DNA of 64,000 nucleotides from Streptomyces sp. CB02366 (GCF_001905905.1 NZ_LIVT01000003.1:1131001-1195000), one strand, 5' to 3'. Shown: positions 7,029-17,216, counted from the first letter of the stretch. Made by a program: numbers and translations. The notes: a model not told the origin generated them from the letters alone.

Positions 7029-8006
7029 TCAGATCGTGCCCAGCTTGATGATCGACAGCAGGGCGACCAGCTGGATCGCCGACGCTCCCAGCGCCTTCGG
7101 CCACGGCAGGTCGTGCGACTTGGCGACCATCGACGTGAACAGCGCTCCGGCCGCCAGCCAGGTCAGCCAGCCCAGGATCTGGACCAGGGAGTTCTCGCCG
7201 CCCAGGAACACGGCGAAGACCAGGCGCGGGGCGTCCGTCATCGACATGATCAGCATCGACAGGCCCACCGTCGGCTGCCACGCCCCCGTGCCGCCGAGCT
7301 GGCGGGCCAGGGTGTGGGTCACCGCCCCGAGGACCAGGCCGCCGATGACGAAGCCGACGCCCGTGAACAGGACGTAGGGGATGGCCGTCGAGATCGTGGC
7401 GTTGATCGCCTCTTCGCGCGCCTGGTCGAAGCCGAACAGCGCGAGCAGTCCGTAGAGGAACGTGACGACCAGCGCCGGGCCCCAGACCGGGTAGTCCCGC
7501 ATCTGCCAGAACGTCGGACCCGGGCGCGTCACGATGCCGCTCAGCAGCTCCTTCCAGCCCAGCCGGGGGCCCGCGGGCGCGGCGGGGGCGGAGCCGGCGT
7601 GGTAGGTGCTGCCGTCGCCGTACGGGTCCTCGTCGACGCGGAACGCCTGCGTGTGGCCCGGGTTGTTGGCGTACGGGTCGTGGGGCGCGGGGTCGGCGTA
7701 GGGGTCGCCGAAGTACTCCGGCTCACCGTGGCCGCCTCCGCCGTGGTGGCCGCCCTGAGCGTGCGGGGGCCGGCCGGGCCCGCCCTGCGGTCCCGGGCCC
7801 GGGTGGCCGCCCCCGTGGTACGGGGCGCCCTGCGGGGGTCCGTACGGCGGCGGCGCCGAACCGTTGCCGGGGGCGCCGGCGGTCGGCCACGGCTGAGCGC
7901 CGTACGGCGGCTGTGGTGCCTGCCCTCCGTACGGCTGCTGCCGCTGCTGCTGCGGTTGTTGCGGGGTGCGGTTGTCCCGGCCGCGTCCGATCCTGAATCC
8001 AGCCAC
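7029..8006 (-). CDS. Yip1-domain membrane protein with Pro/Gly-rich N-terminus
   Basis: This 325-aa protein has two parts. Residues 1-140 are low complexity (PQQPQQQRQQPYGGQAPQPPYG and similar), probably a disordered cytoplasmic tail. Residues 150-325 hold about five hydrophobic segments in Yip1-family order, beginning with KELLSGIVTRPGPTFWQMRDYPVWGPALVV. The bacterial role of Yip1 proteins is unknown. Conserved around this position in Streptomyces. The N-terminal tail is common in actinobacterial membrane proteins and is weakly constrained. Confidence 0.85.
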   Translation of the reverse strand: MAGFRIGRGRDNRTPQQPQQQRQQPYGGQAPQPPYGAQPWPTAGAPGNGSAPPPYGPPQGAPYHGGGHPGPGPQGGPGRPPHAQGGHHGGGGHGEPEYFGDPYADPAPHDPYANNPGHTQAFRVDEDPYGDGSTYHAGSAPAAPAGPRLGWKELLSGIVTRPGPTFWQMRDYPVWGPALVVTFLYGLLALFGFDQAREEAINATISTAIPYVLFTGVGFVIGGLVLGAVTHTLARQLGGTGAWQPTVGLSMLIMSMTDAPRLVFAVFLGGENSLVQILGWLTWLAAGALFTSMVAKSHDLPWPKALGASAIQLVALLSIIKLGTI

Positions 8007-8124
8007 CCGTCGAACGTACCTGGTCTCCGGGGTCCGGGGGGCGGGGCCGGGGAGGGCCGTCCGCCATTGCGGCCGAGCTGTGACATCCCCTAAGGGGTGA
8101 ACCCGGGGCCGGGGGCGGGGGAGT

Positions 8125-9258
8125 TCAGGGGAGGAAGACCGCGGTGGAGAAGGTGACGAGGGGCTTGTCCGTGTTACCGGCCGGGTAGAGCGCGACCAGG
8201 TCCTGCTGGTCGCTCCGGTACGTCCGCACCACCGTGTCCGGCTTCCCGTCGCCGTCGTGGTCGCCGTGGCCCAGGAGGGCGGTGCGGGTGGCGCCCCTCG
8301 CCTTCAGCGGAGCGTGGGGGAGCTTCTCGGCCGTGAACGCGTAGGCGCCGCCCGGACGCGCCGGGCCCTGCGCCGAGCCGAGGAGGAGGGCGCCCCTGCC
8401 CGCCTGGCCGGGGGCGTGCGGGCGGGCCGCGGCGACCAGGTCGTCGTAGCCGTCCCCGTCCGTGTCGGACCGGGGCTCGGGGGCGTAGAGGTAAGCGCCC
8501 CCGTCGGGCAGCAGCTCCGCGCCGCGCGGGGCTCCGGAGCGGGTGAAGGGGCCGTGCAGGTAGGTGACCCGGCCGGCGCTGGCGGTGACCGCGAGGTCGG
8601 CTCCGCCGTCGCCGTCGAAGTCGCCGCAGACCGGCTGCTCGGGCCATTCGTTGCCGAACCGGGCCTGCTGCGGGATGCGGACGGTGACCGCCTTGCCGGT
8701 GAGGCCGGCCGGAGAGCCGAAGAGGATCTGGAGGGGGACGGGCGGGGCGCCGATGCCGTTGTACGGGGGGTCGGTGGAGACGATCAGGTCGGTGAAGCCG
8801 TCCCGGTCGAGGTCGCAGGCGGCCTCGGAGTCGAAGGCGGCGGGCAGGGTGTCGCCGGACTTCGCCGCGTTCGCCCGCGCGCTCAGCAGTTGCCGTACGG
8901 CGGGGTCCAGGGGGCGGCGGGGGTCGCCGGTGCCGTAGACGACGCCGATGCCCGCGTCGTCGCCGTGGCTGTCCTCGGGGGCCTTCACCAGGTCGTCGAG
9001 GACCAGGTCGCGGTGGCCGTCGCCGTTGAAGTCGTACGGGACGCTGCTGCCCTCGCCGCGGGGCACGGGTAGGCGGGCGGCGCCCGTGCGGGCCTGGGAC
9101 CGCGGCGGGGTGTCGCCGTTCTTGCCGCCGGACGCGGGGGGCGGGCCCGAGCAGGCCGTGAGCGCGAGCAGCAGGGCCGTGCAGCCCGCGGCGAGGGAGG
9201 CCGCCGCCCTGCCGGGTATCGCGGTCTTCGGGTGCTCGGTGCGGGTGGGTGGGCGCAC
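8125..9258 (-). CDS. FG-GAP/VCBS-repeat lipoprotein
   Basis: The protein is exported: a basic N-terminus, hydrophobic AAASLAAGCTALLLA and the lipobox LTAC. The mature part has several Ca-binding integrin-like repeats (YDFNGDGHRDLVLDD, CDLDRDGFTDLIVST, GDFDGDGGADLAVT, SDTDGDGYDDLVAA, GDHDGDGKPDTVV), which form a beta-propeller. I prefer the GTG at 9258 (GAGG 5 bp upstream, giving 377 aa) over an upstream ATG at 9342 that adds an unrelated 28-residue extension. Role unknown; such propellers bind other proteins or polymers outside the membrane. Confidence 0.85.
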   Translation of the reverse strand: MRPPTRTEHPKTAIPGRAAASLAAGCTALLLALTACSGPPPASGGKNGDTPPRSQARTGAARLPVPRGEGSSVPYDFNGDGHRDLVLDDLVKAPEDSHGDDAGIGVVYGTGDPRRPLDPAVRQLLSARANAAKSGDTLPAAFDSEAACDLDRDGFTDLIVSTDPPYNGIGAPPVPLQILFGSPAGLTGKAVTVRIPQQARFGNEWPEQPVCGDFDGDGGADLAVTASAGRVTYLHGPFTRSGAPRGAELLPDGGAYLYAPEPRSDTDGDGYDDLVAAARPHAPGQAGRGALLLGSAQGPARPGGAYAFTAEKLPHAPLKARGATRTALLGHGDHDGDGKPDTVVRTYRSDQQDLVALYPAGNTDKPLVTFSTAVFLP

Positions 9259-9429
9259 GGGTGCCTCGTCGTCGTTCGTCGTCCGGCGCCCACCGGTCGC
9301 GGGGCGGGTTCCCGGGCGGTCTCGGGCTTCTTCCGGGCACATGATGCTTCAGATGCGGCATTCCGTACATGCCCGGGCTCACACGCGGGGGCCGCCGCCG
9401 GAGGACGGTGGGGCGGCGGGCACGGAAAA

Positions 9430-9464
9430 GCGGCCGGTCCCGCCCCCGAGGCGGGTCCGGCCGC
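9430..9464 (-). terminator. Terminator downstream of the EtfD-like gene
   Basis: A long stem pairs GCGGCCGGTCCCGCC with GGCGGGTCCGGCCGC (one internal mismatch) around a short loop, 22 bp after the stop codon; on the minus strand it is followed by a CTTTTCCG tract. Confidence 0.8.
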
Positions 9465-9485
9465 TCATCGCGGCGATGCTCTACG

Positions 9486-11753
9486 TCACTGTGCCGGTTC
9501 GGGCTCCGGCGCGTCCACCGCGTCCGCCTCGCCGGCCGGGTCGACCGGCGTCTTCACCGAGTCCAGCAGGAGCTGGGAGACGTCCACGACCTGGATCGAC
9601 TCCTTGGCCTGGCCGTCGTTCTTCTTGCCGTTGACCGAGTCGGTCAGCATGACGAGGCAGAACGGGCAGGCGGTGGAGACGATGTCCGGGTTGAGGGCCA
9701 GGGCCTCGTCGACGCGCTCGTTGTTGATGCGCTTGCCGATCCGCTCCTCCATCCACATCCGGGCGCCGCCGGCGCCGCAGCAGAAGCCGCGCTCCTTGTG
9801 GCGGTGCATCTCCTCGTTCCGCAGCCCCGGGACCTTCGCGATGATCTCCCGCGGCGGGGTGTAGATCTTGTTGTGGCGGCCCAGGTAGCACGGGTCGTGG
9901 TACGTGATCAGGCCCTCGACCGGGGTCACCGGGATCAGCCTGCCCTCGTCGATGAGGTGCTGGAGCAGCTGCGTGTGGTGGATGACCTCGTACTCGCCGC
10001 CGAGCTGCGGGTACTCGTTGGCGATCGTGTTGAAGCAGTGCGGGCAGGTCGCGACGATCTTCTTCGACGACTTGGGCTTCTTCGTCGCCGCGTCCTCCTC
10101 GTCCTCGCCGTACGCCATGTTCAGCATGGCCACGTTCTCCTGGCCGAGCTGCTGGAACAGGGGCTCGTTGCCCAGGCGGCGGGCGGAGTCGCCGGTGCAC
10201 TTCTCGTCGCCGCCCATGATCGCGAACTTGACGCCCGCGATGTGCAGCAGCTCCGCGAAGGCCTTGGTGGTCTTCTTGGCCCGGTCCTCCAGGGCGCCCG
10301 CGCAGCCGACCCAGTACAGGTACTCGACCTCGGTGAGGTCCTCGACGTCCTTGCCGACGATCGGGACCTCGAAGTCGACCTCCTTGGTCCACTCGACGCG
10401 CGCCTTCTTGGCGAGCCCCCAGGGGTTGCCCTTCTTCTCCAGGTTCTTGAGCATCGTGCCCGCCTCGGACGGGAACGAGGACTCGATCATCACCTGGTAG
10501 CGGCGCATGTCGACGATGTGGTCGATGTGCTCGATGTCGACCGGGCACTGCTCGACGCAGGCGCCGCAGGTGGTGCAGGACCACAGGACGTCCGGGTCGA
10601 TGACGCCGTTCTCCTCGACGGTCCCGATCAGCGGGCGCTCGGCCTCGGCGAGGGCGGCGGCGGGGACGTCCTTGAGCTGCTCCTCGGTGGCCTTCTCCTC
10701 GCCCTCCATGGTCTTGCCGCCGCCGGCCAGCAGGTACGGGGCCTTGGCGTGCGCGTGGTCGCGCAGCGACATGATCAGGAGCTTCGGGGAGAGCGGCTTG
10801 CCGGTGTTCCAGGCGGGGCACTGCGACTGGCAGCGTCCGCACTCGGTGCAGGTGGAGAAGTCGAGGATGCCCTTCCAGGAGAACTGCTCGACCTGGGAGA
10901 CGCCGAAGACCGCGTCCTCGGCGGGGTCCTCCCAGTCGATCTCCTTGCCGCCGGTCGTCATCGGCTGGAGCGCGCCGAGCGCGACCTCGCCGTCGGCGTT
11001 CCGCTTGAACCAGATGTTCGGGAAGCCGAGGAAGCGGTGCCAGGCGACGCCCATGTTGGTGTTGAGCCCGACGGTGATCGCCCAGATCATCGTCGTACCG
11101 AGCTTGATCATCGCGAACAGGTAGACCAGGTTCTGGAGCGTTCCGACGCTCAGTCCCTCGAAGGCCAGCACCAGGGGGTACGAGACGAAGTACGCGGGGC
11201 CGTAGCCGTCCACGTGGTGGAGCGCGCCCTCCAGCCCGCGGAGCATCAGGATCGCGGCGCCGATGACCAGGATGACGATCTCGACGAAGTACGCCTGGCC
11301 CATCTTGGAGCCGGTGAACCGCGACTTGCGGCCGGCCCGCGAGGGCAGGTTCAGCTGGCGGATCGCGATCAGCACGAGGATGCCGACGGTCGTGCCGAGC
11401 GCGATGAACTCGATGTACATCTCGTACGGCAGGAAGGTGCCGATGTACGGCAGCACCCAGTCGGCCTGGAACAGCTGACCGTACGCCGTGACGATCGTCA
11501 GGCCCAGGGTCAGGAAGCCGACCGCGACGAACCAGTGGGCGACGCCCACGATCCCCCAGCGGTTCATGCGGGTATGGCCGACGAACTCCTTGATCAAGGT
11601 GATCGTCCGCTGCTTGGGGTCGTCGGTGCGGCTGCCAGCCGGTACCGCCTGTCCGAGGCGGACGAAGCGGTAGATCTGCGCGACGGCTCGGGCGACGAGC
11701 GCAACGCCGACGACCGTCAGCACCAGCGACACGATGATCGCGGCGAGTTGCAT
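9486..11753 (-). CDS. EtfD-like membrane iron-sulfur oxidoreductase
   Basis: This 755-aa protein has four parts. Residues 1-250 carry about five membrane helices like the NarI/DsrM cytochrome b family. Two 4Fe-4S cluster motifs follow (CTECGRCQSQCP, and CTTCGACVEQCP). Then come two CCG domains: the pattern of VGCAG, CPHCFN, HDPCYLGRH and FCCGAGG is typical of heterodisulfide reductase subunit D, which binds non-cubane clusters. The same architecture is found in mycobacterial EtfD (Rv0338c), which takes electrons from ETF during fatty-acid beta-oxidation and passes them to quinone. That role is inferred here. A TACTGC-N10-GCAGTA operator-like repeat lies upstream. Confidence 0.88.
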   Translation of the reverse strand: MQLAAIIVSLVLTVVGVALVARAVAQIYRFVRLGQAVPAGSRTDDPKQRTITLIKEFVGHTRMNRWGIVGVAHWFVAVGFLTLGLTIVTAYGQLFQADWVLPYIGTFLPYEMYIEFIALGTTVGILVLIAIRQLNLPSRAGRKSRFTGSKMGQAYFVEIVILVIGAAILMLRGLEGALHHVDGYGPAYFVSYPLVLAFEGLSVGTLQNLVYLFAMIKLGTTMIWAITVGLNTNMGVAWHRFLGFPNIWFKRNADGEVALGALQPMTTGGKEIDWEDPAEDAVFGVSQVEQFSWKGILDFSTCTECGRCQSQCPAWNTGKPLSPKLLIMSLRDHAHAKAPYLLAGGGKTMEGEEKATEEQLKDVPAAALAEAERPLIGTVEENGVIDPDVLWSCTTCGACVEQCPVDIEHIDHIVDMRRYQVMIESSFPSEAGTMLKNLEKKGNPWGLAKKARVEWTKEVDFEVPIVGKDVEDLTEVEYLYWVGCAGALEDRAKKTTKAFAELLHIAGVKFAIMGGDEKCTGDSARRLGNEPLFQQLGQENVAMLNMAYGEDEEDAATKKPKSSKKIVATCPHCFNTIANEYPQLGGEYEVIHHTQLLQHLIDEGRLIPVTPVEGLITYHDPCYLGRHNKIYTPPREIIAKVPGLRNEEMHRHKERGFCCGAGGARMWMEERIGKRINNERVDEALALNPDIVSTACPFCLVMLTDSVNGKKNDGQAKESIQVVDVSQLLLDSVKTPVDPAGEADAVDAPEPEPAQ

Positions 11754-11795
11754 GAGTGGGGCTCCTCGGGCCTGCGAGAGCGGGATCCAGTGGGG

Positions 11796-11817
11796 TACTG
11801 CCTACTACTAAGCAGTA
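11796..11817. promoter_or_regulatory. Inverted repeat upstream of the EtfD-like gene
   Basis: TACTGC-N10-GCAGTA lies 43 bp upstream of the start codon in an AT-rich patch (to about 11845) that is otherwise rare here. Geometry and position suit a TetR-type repressor site, as expected for fatty-acid-responsive control, but the regulator is not in the window. Confidence 0.5.
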
Positions 11818-11847
11818 ACTTAATTAGTCTGTGCTGACACTATCCAC

Positions 11848-12510
11848 TTAGTCCACCCCGCTGCAGCCGGGCGGGCGGTGATCTGTGTCGCTCAGGTGTG
11901 CCTTGGTCCGGCGCGGCACGGGGAGGGCCGTCCGCAGGCAGTCGCGGGCGGCTTCCGCCAGGATCGCCAGGTCGAGCACGACTCCATGGTGCTCTGCGTA
12001 GTGCTGGTCCAGCAGGGCGGGGTCGTTCCACGGCAGGCCCGAGCGGGCCCGTACCTGCGCCAGGCCGGTCAGCCCCGGGCGCAGTTCCCGCCGCCAGTGC
12101 CGGGCGCGGGGGCCCGCGTTCCGCGGGTCGCCGGGGGCGAGCGGGGCGGGGCCGACGAGGGCGAGGTCCCCGCGGACGACGTGGGGGAGCCGGGAGAGCA
12201 CGTCCAGGCGGAACCGCCGCGTGCGGAGCGTGCGCAGGGCGAAGACCCGGCCGCCGAGGCCGGCGCGGGGGCGGTGGTCCCATGCGCCGCCCGGAGTGCG
12301 CCGCAGGGTCAGCGCGAGGGCGGCCACCGCCACGGCGGGGGCGGTCAGGGCCAGCAGCGCGGTGCCGAGGACCAGGTCCAGCGCGCGCTCGGCCGTCGCG
12401 CTCGGCGCGCGGGGGAGGAAGCGGTCCGCGATCCGTCCGGCCCGGTCGGCGAGGCCGGCCAGGTGTGCGGCGGCGCGGGAGGGGAAGCGGCTCCTCGCGG
12501 ACCCGGACAT
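11848..12510 (-). CDS. Membrane sugar-1-phosphate transferase family protein
   Basis: About 220 aa. One hydrophobic segment (ALDLVLGTALLALTAPAVAVAALALTL, in the first 70 residues) precedes a cytosolic domain with the hallmarks of bacterial sugar transferases (WcaJ/PglC family): LRTLRTRRFRLDVLSRLPHVVRGDLALVGPAP, then RPGLTGLAQVRARSG and a final LDLAILAEAARD. Such enzymes load the first sugar phosphate onto undecaprenyl phosphate. The usual catalytic Asp-Glu pair is not obvious (ALRTLRTRR replaces the K-R-S-M-x-x-D-A type stretch), so activity is uncertain. The ATG at 12510 is chosen; an ATG at 12651 would add 47 basic residues. Confidence 0.7.
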   Translation of the reverse strand: MSGSARSRFPSRAAAHLAGLADRAGRIADRFLPRAPSATAERALDLVLGTALLALTAPAVAVAALALTLRRTPGGAWDHRPRAGLGGRVFALRTLRTRRFRLDVLSRLPHVVRGDLALVGPAPLAPGDPRNAGPRARHWRRELRPGLTGLAQVRARSGLPWNDPALLDQHYAEHHGVVLDLAILAEAARDCLRTALPVPRRTKAHLSDTDHRPPGCSGVD

Positions 12511-12861
12511 CGCTCCGTACGGGTACGGGCGCCGGTGCGGCCGTGCGCTCCAGGGGCGCCCGCCCCTCGTGCCGCCCGCGTCCTGTGCGTACCGCGTCCT
12601 TCTCCTCTGCCGGGCGCGCCGCTTTCTCGCGCCCCGCCTCGCGTCCTGCATCGCGCCCGCCCGGGTTCGAAGGTTCGATGGGGTGACGGTCCACGGTGGA
12701 ACCTGCCGGTCGGTGACGGTTGCGGCCGTCTCGCGGCATTTTGTGACAGAACGATCCCATGGCGGGACCGTGGGGCGGGTGGTGCGCGAGGGGTGTGGCG
12801 TGCTCCGGTGCGGTGGTGTGGCGGTCGCACCTGCGCGGATGTGGTCCGCATAAGCACTTAA

Positions 12862-12882
12862 GTTGAGCGTGCTCGACTCAGG
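12862..12882. promoter_or_regulatory. Degenerate HAIR operator, distal site of dnaK
   Basis: GTTGAGC-N7-ACTCAGG differs from the HAIR consensus CTTGAGT-N7-ACTCAAG at three positions but keeps the spacing. It lies 52 bp before the perfect site, just upstream of a candidate -35 (TTGACG, 12887-12892). Confidence 0.7.
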
Positions 12883-12913
12883 TCTGTTGACGCATGCGGC
12901 GGTGTGATGCATC

Positions 12914-12934
12914 CTTGAGTCAGATCCACTCAAG
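12914..12934. promoter_or_regulatory. Perfect HAIR operator for HspR
   Basis: CTTGAGT-N7-ACTCAAG matches the HspR-binding consensus exactly. A candidate promoter TTGACG (12887-12892), 17 bp, CATCCT (12910-12915) places the transcription start inside the operator, so bound HspR would block it. DnaK is the known co-repressor of HspR in Streptomyces. Confidence 0.95.
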
Positions 12935-12955
12935 TAGTCAGTTGGAGGAATTGAA

Positions 12956-14809
12956 ATGGCACGTGCGGTCGGCATCGACCTGGGCACGACTAACTCCGTC
13001 GTCAGCGTTCTCGAAGGCGGCGAGCCCACCGTCATCACCAACGCCGAGGGCGCCAGGACCACGCCGTCCGTCGTCGCCTTCGCCAAGAACGGCGAGGTGC
13101 TCGTCGGCGAGGTCGCCAAGCGCCAGGCGGTCACCAACGTCGACAGGACCATCCGCTCCGTCAAGCGCCACATGGGCACGGACTGGAAGATCGACCTCGA
13201 CGGCAAGAGCTTCAACCCGCAGCAGATGAGCGCCTTCATCCTGCAGAAGCTGAAGCGCGACGCCGAGTCGTACCTGGGCGAGAAGGTGACCGACGCGGTC
13301 ATCACCGTCCCCGCGTACTTCAACGACTCCGAGCGTCAGGCGACGAAGGAGGCCGGTGAGATCGCGGGCCTGAACGTCCTGCGCATCGTCAACGAGCCGA
13401 CCGCCGCCGCCCTGGCGTACGGCCTCGACAAGGACGACCAGACGATCCTCGTCTTCGACCTCGGTGGCGGCACCTTCGACGTGTCCCTCCTGGAGATCGG
13501 CGACGGCGTCGTCGAGGTGAAGGCCACCAACGGCGACAACCACCTCGGTGGCGACGACTGGGACCAGCGCGTCGTCGACTACCTGGTGAAGCAGTTCGCC
13601 AACGGCCACGGCGTGGACCTGTCCAAGGACAAGATGGCTCTCCAGCGTCTCCGCGAGGCCGCGGAGAAGGCGAAGATCGAGCTCTCGTCCTCGACCGAGA
13701 CCACGATCAACCTGCCCTACATCACGGCGTCCGCCGAGGGCCCGCTGCACCTGGACGAGAAGCTCACGCGCTCGCAGTTCCAGCAGCTGACCGCGGACCT
13801 CCTGGACCGCTGCAAGACCCCGTTCCACAACGTCATCAAGGACGCGGGCATCCAGCTCTCCGAGATCGACCACGTGGTCCTCGTCGGCGGCTCCACCCGT
13901 ATGCCCGCCGTCGCCGAGCTCGTCAAGGAGCTGACCGGCGGCCAGGAGGCCAACAAGGGTGTGAACCCGGACGAGGTCGTCGCCATCGGCGCCTCGCTCC
14001 AGGCCGGCGTCCTCAAGGGCGAGGTCAAGGACGTCCTGCTCCTCGACGTCACCCCGCTGTCCCTCGGCATCGAGACCAAGGGAGGGATCATGACCAAGCT
14101 CATCGAGCGCAACACCACGATCCCGACCAAGCGGTCCGAGATCTTCACGACGGCCGAGGACAACCAGCCGTCCGTGCAGATCCAGGTCTACCAGGGCGAG
14201 CGCGAGATCGCGGCGTACAACAAGAAGCTCGGGATGTTCGAGCTGACCGGTCTGCCGCCGGCCCCGCGCGGCGTGCCGCAGATCGAGGTCGCCTTCGACA
14301 TCGACGCCAACGGCATCATGCACGTCGCCGCCAAGGACCTCGGCACCGGCAAGGAGCAGAAGATGACCGTCACCGGCGGCTCCTCGCTGCCGAAGGACGA
14401 GGTCAACCGGATGCGCGAAGAGGCCGAGAAGTACGCGGAGGAGGACCACGCCCGCCGCGAGGCCGCCGAGTCGCGCAACCAGGGCGAGCAGCTCGTCTAC
14501 CAGACGGAGAAGTTCCTCAAGGACAACGAGGACAAGGTCCCGGCCGACGTCAAGACGGAGGTGGAGACCGCGGTCGAGGAGCTGAAGGAGAAGCTCAAGG
14601 GCGAGGACTCCGCCGAGATCCGCACGGCCACCGAGAAGGTCGCGGCCGTCTCCCAGAAGCTGGGCCAGGCGATGTACGCCAACGCCCAGGCCGAGGGTGC
14701 GGCCCCGGGCGCCGAGGCGCCGGGCGACGGCCAGGCCAAGGCCGACGACGACGTCGTCGACGCCGAGATCGTGGACGACGAGAAGGACACCAAGGGCGGT
14801 GCGGCGTGA
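12956..14809 (+). CDS. dnaK: Chaperone DnaK (Hsp70)
   Basis: This 617-aa ATP-dependent chaperone is cytosolic. The ATPase domain begins [14 protein letters not shown] and contains [12 protein letters not shown] (phosphate 2 loop) and [10 protein letters not shown]. The substrate-binding domain follows the linker [14 protein letters not shown], and a C-terminal helical lid ends in an acidic tail ([15 protein letters not shown]). GGAGG lies 6 bp before the ATG. First gene of the dnaK-grpE-dnaJ-hspR operon, with grpE overlapping by ATGA-type coupling (14806-14809). Controlled by HspR through the HAIR sites upstream. Confidence 0.99.
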   Translation: MARAVGIDLGTTNSVVSVLEGGEPTVITNAEGARTTPSVVAFAKNGEVLVGEVAKRQAVTNVDRTIRSVKRHMGTDWKIDLDGKSFNPQQMSAFILQKLKRDAESYLGEKVTDAVITVPAYFNDSERQATKEAGEIAGLNVLRIVNEPTAAALAYGLDKDDQTILVFDLGGGTFDVSLLEIGDGVVEVKATNGDNHLGGDDWDQRVVDYLVKQFANGHGVDLSKDKMALQRLREAAEKAKIELSSSTETTINLPYITASAEGPLHLDEKLTRSQFQQLTADLLDRCKTPFHNVIKDAGIQLSEIDHVVLVGGSTRMPAVAELVKELTGGQEANKGVNPDEVVAIGASLQAGVLKGEVKDVLLLDVTPLSLGIETKGGIMTKLIERNTTIPTKRSEIFTTAEDNQPSVQIQVYQGEREIAAYNKKLGMFELTGLPPAPRGVPQIEVAFDIDANGIMHVAAKDLGTGKEQKMTVTGGSSLPKDEVNRMREEAEKYAEEDHARREAAESRNQGEQLVYQTEKFLKDNEDKVPADVKTEVETAVEELKEKLKGEDSAEIRTATEKVAAVSQKLGQAMYANAQAEGAAPGAEAPGDGQAKADDDVVDAEIVDDEKDTKGGAA

Positions 14810-15456
14810 CCGAGGAGACCCCGGGCTTCGAGGAGAAGCCCGACGTCCCCTCCGGCGCCACCCCTGACGACGCCGAGCCGAAGGCCGCCGACCCCTCCGA
14901 GGAGGAGGCGGCGGCCCCGGCCGGGGACACGGACAAGACCGTCGGCCTGACCGCCCAGCTGGACCAGGCACGCAGCGCGCTCGGCGAGCGCACCGCGGAC
15001 CTCCAGCGGCTCCAGGCCGAGTACCAGAACTACCGACGCCGCGTGGAGCGGGACCGGGCCGCGGTCAAGGAGGTCGCCGTCGCGAACCTCCTGTCCGAGT
15101 TCCTTCCCGTGCTCGACGACGTCGGCCGCGCGCGGGAACACGGCGAGCTGGTCGGCGGCTTCAAGTCGGTGGCGGAGTCGATGGAGACCGTCGTCGCGAA
15201 GCTGGGCCTCCAGCAGTTCGGCAAGGAGGGCGAGCCCTTCGACCCGACGATCCACGAGGCCCTGATGCACAGCTACGCGCCGGACGTCACGGAGACGACC
15301 TGCGTGGCGATCCTGCAGCCGGGGTATCGCATCGGCGAGCGCACCATCCGCCCCGCGCGGGTGGCCGTCGCCGAGCCGCAGCCGGGCGCCACGCCCGCCG
15401 CGGCCCAGGAAGAGAAGACCGACGACGAGGAGAGCGGTGGCACCGAGGAGGTCTGA
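14806..15456 (+). CDS. grpE: Nucleotide exchange factor GrpE
   Basis: This 216-aa protein starts at GTG overlapping the dnaK stop. An acidic low-complexity N-terminus (to about residue 45) leads into a long coiled-coil ([32 protein letters not shown]) and then the beta-wing domain ending in [19 protein letters not shown], the GrpE signature. It releases ADP from DnaK. Length is normal. A short unstructured C-terminal tail follows. Confidence 0.98.
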   Translation: MTEETPGFEEKPDVPSGATPDDAEPKAADPSEEEAAAPAGDTDKTVGLTAQLDQARSALGERTADLQRLQAEYQNYRRRVERDRAAVKEVAVANLLSEFLPVLDDVGRAREHGELVGGFKSVAESMETVVAKLGLQQFGKEGEPFDPTIHEALMHSYAPDVTETTCVAILQPGYRIGERTIRPARVAVAEPQPGATPAAAQEEKTDDEESGGTEEV

Positions 15457-15549
15457 CGACGCGTCTGACCACCTCGGGGCACATCGCGCGGCCCGGCGGC
15501 CGGCCCACGGGCCGGCCGCTCGGCCGATCGTCCGGAAGGAGGGACGTCG

Positions 15550-16734
15550 ATGAGCACGAAGGACTTCGTCGAGAAGGACTACTACAAGGTTCTCGGCGTC
15601 CCGAAGGACGCCACCGACGCCGAGGTCAAGAAGGCGTACCGGAAGCTCGCCCGCGAGTACCACCCGGACGCCAACAAGGGCGACGCCAAGGCGGAGGAGC
15701 GCTTCAAGGAGATCTCCGAGGCGAACGACGTCCTCGGCGACCCCAAGAAGCGCAAGGAGTACGACGAGGCGCGCGCCCTCTTCGGCAACGGCGGCTTCCG
15801 GGCCGGCCCCGGCGGTGCGGGCGGCAACTTCAACTTCGACCTGGGCGACCTCTTCGGCGGGGGCGCACCGGGCGGTCAGGGCGGCGCGGGCGGCGGCTTC
15901 GGCGGGGGCGGTCTCGGCGACGTCTTCGGCGGGCTGTTCAACCGCGGGGGCGCGGGCGCACGCGTCCAGCCCAAGCGCGGCCAGGACATCGAGTCCGAGG
16001 TGACGCTCAGCTTCACCGAGGCGGTCGACGGGGCCACGGTCCCGCTGCGGATGTCCAGCCAGGCGCCCTGCAAGGCGTGTTCCGGCACCGGCGACAAGAA
16101 CGGCACCCCCAGGGTCTGCCCGACCTGTGTCGGCACCGGCCAGGTCTCGCGCGGCAGCGGCGGCGGATTCTCGCTGACCGACCCCTGCGTGGACTGCAAG
16201 GGCCGGGGCCTCATCGCCCAGGACCCGTGCGACGTCTGCAAGGGCAGCGGCCGGGCGAAGTCGGCGCGCACCATGCAGGTGCGGATCCCGGCGGGCGTCT
16301 CGGACGGCCAGCGGATCAGGCTGCGCGGCAAGGGCGGCGCGGGCGAACGCGGCGGACCGGCGGGCGACCTCTACGTCGTCGTCCACGTCGACGCCCACCC
16401 GGTCTTCGGACGCAAGGGCGACAACCTCACGGTCACCGTGCCCGTCACCTTCCCGGAGGCGACGCTCGGCGGCGAGGTCAAGGTCCCCACGCTCGGCGGC
16501 CCCCCGGTCACCCTGAAGCTTCCCGCCGGCACCCCCAACGGGCGTACGATGCGCGCCCGGGGCAAGGGCGCCGTGCGCAAGGACGGCACCCGCGGCGACC
16601 TGCTGGTCACCGTGGAGGTCGCGGTCCCCGGGGACCTGGACCAGGAGGCCAGGGACGCCCTGGAGACCTACCGGAAGGCCACCGCGGACGAGGACCCGCG
16701 GGCGGAACTGTTCCAGGCGGCGAAGGGAGCTTGA
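15550..16734 (+). CDS. dnaJ: Co-chaperone DnaJ (Hsp40)
   Basis: This 394-aa type I J-protein has every domain in order: a J-domain with the HPD motif (YHPDANKG, about residues 37-44), a Gly/Phe-rich linker (80-140), a zinc domain with four CxxCxGxG repeats ([32 protein letters not shown]), and C-terminal substrate-binding beta-domains. It delivers clients to DnaK and stimulates its ATPase. GGAGG lies 6-7 bp upstream. The 93-bp grpE-dnaJ gap holds a GC-rich hairpin but no obvious promoter. Confidence 0.99.
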   Translation: MSTKDFVEKDYYKVLGVPKDATDAEVKKAYRKLAREYHPDANKGDAKAEERFKEISEANDVLGDPKKRKEYDEARALFGNGGFRAGPGGAGGNFNFDLGDLFGGGAPGGQGGAGGGFGGGGLGDVFGGLFNRGGAGARVQPKRGQDIESEVTLSFTEAVDGATVPLRMSSQAPCKACSGTGDKNGTPRVCPTCVGTGQVSRGSGGGFSLTDPCVDCKGRGLIAQDPCDVCKGSGRAKSARTMQVRIPAGVSDGQRIRLRGKGGAGERGGPAGDLYVVVHVDAHPVFGRKGDNLTVTVPVTFPEATLGGEVKVPTLGGPPVTLKLPAGTPNGRTMRARGKGAVRKDGTRGDLLVTVEVAVPGDLDQEARDALETYRKATADEDPRAELFQAAKGA

Positions 16735-16735
16735 G

Positions 16736-17188
16736 ATGGACGGCCGTCGACGCAATCCGTACCAGCTGACCGATGAGAGCCCGGTGTACGTGATCTCGAT
16801 CGCGGCCCAGCTCTCGGGCCTCCACCCGCAGACGCTGCGCCAGTACGACCGTCTCGGCCTGGTCTCCCCGGACCGTACGGCCGGGCGCGGCCGGCGCTAC
16901 TCGGCCCGCGACATCGAGCTGCTGCGCACCGTGCAGCAGCTGTCGCAGGACGAGGGCATCAACCTGGCGGGCATCAAGCGGATCATCGAGCTGGAGAACC
17001 AGGTCGCCGCGCTCCAGCAGCGCGTCGCCGAGCTGTCGGCGGCGGTGGACGGCGCGGCGGTCGCCATGCAGCAGCGCGAGGCCCAGGTGCACGCCTCGTA
17101 CCGCCGCGACCTGGTGCCGTACCAGGACGTGCGGCAGACCGGCGCCCTGGTGGTCTGGCGACCGAAGGCGAAGCGGCCGACGGAGTAG
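16736..17188 (+). CDS. hspR: Heat-shock repressor HspR (MerR family)
   Basis: This 150-aa protein begins 1 bp after the dnaJ stop. A MerR-type winged helix (YVISIAAQLSGLHPQTLRQYDRLGLVSPDR, then RGRRYSARDIELLRTVQQL) is followed by a coiled-coil (residues 76-110) and a basic tail. HspR binds HAIR elements and represses the dnaK operon and clpB, with DnaK as co-repressor, giving feedback control. HAIR sites are present before both targets in this window. Confidence 0.98.
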   Translation: MDGRRRNPYQLTDESPVYVISIAAQLSGLHPQTLRQYDRLGLVSPDRTAGRGRRYSARDIELLRTVQQLSQDEGINLAGIKRIIELENQVAALQQRVAELSAAVDGAAVAMQQREAQVHASYRRDLVPYQDVRQTGALVVWRPKAKRPTE

Positions 17189-17216
17189 GCGCCGGCCGTC
17201 CGCCACAGGCGGGAGA

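Noticed and set aside
9369..11837. Long plus-strand frame across the EtfD-like gene
   Set aside because: Same reason: antisense shadow of a clear iron-sulfur oxidoreductase with cysteine motifs.
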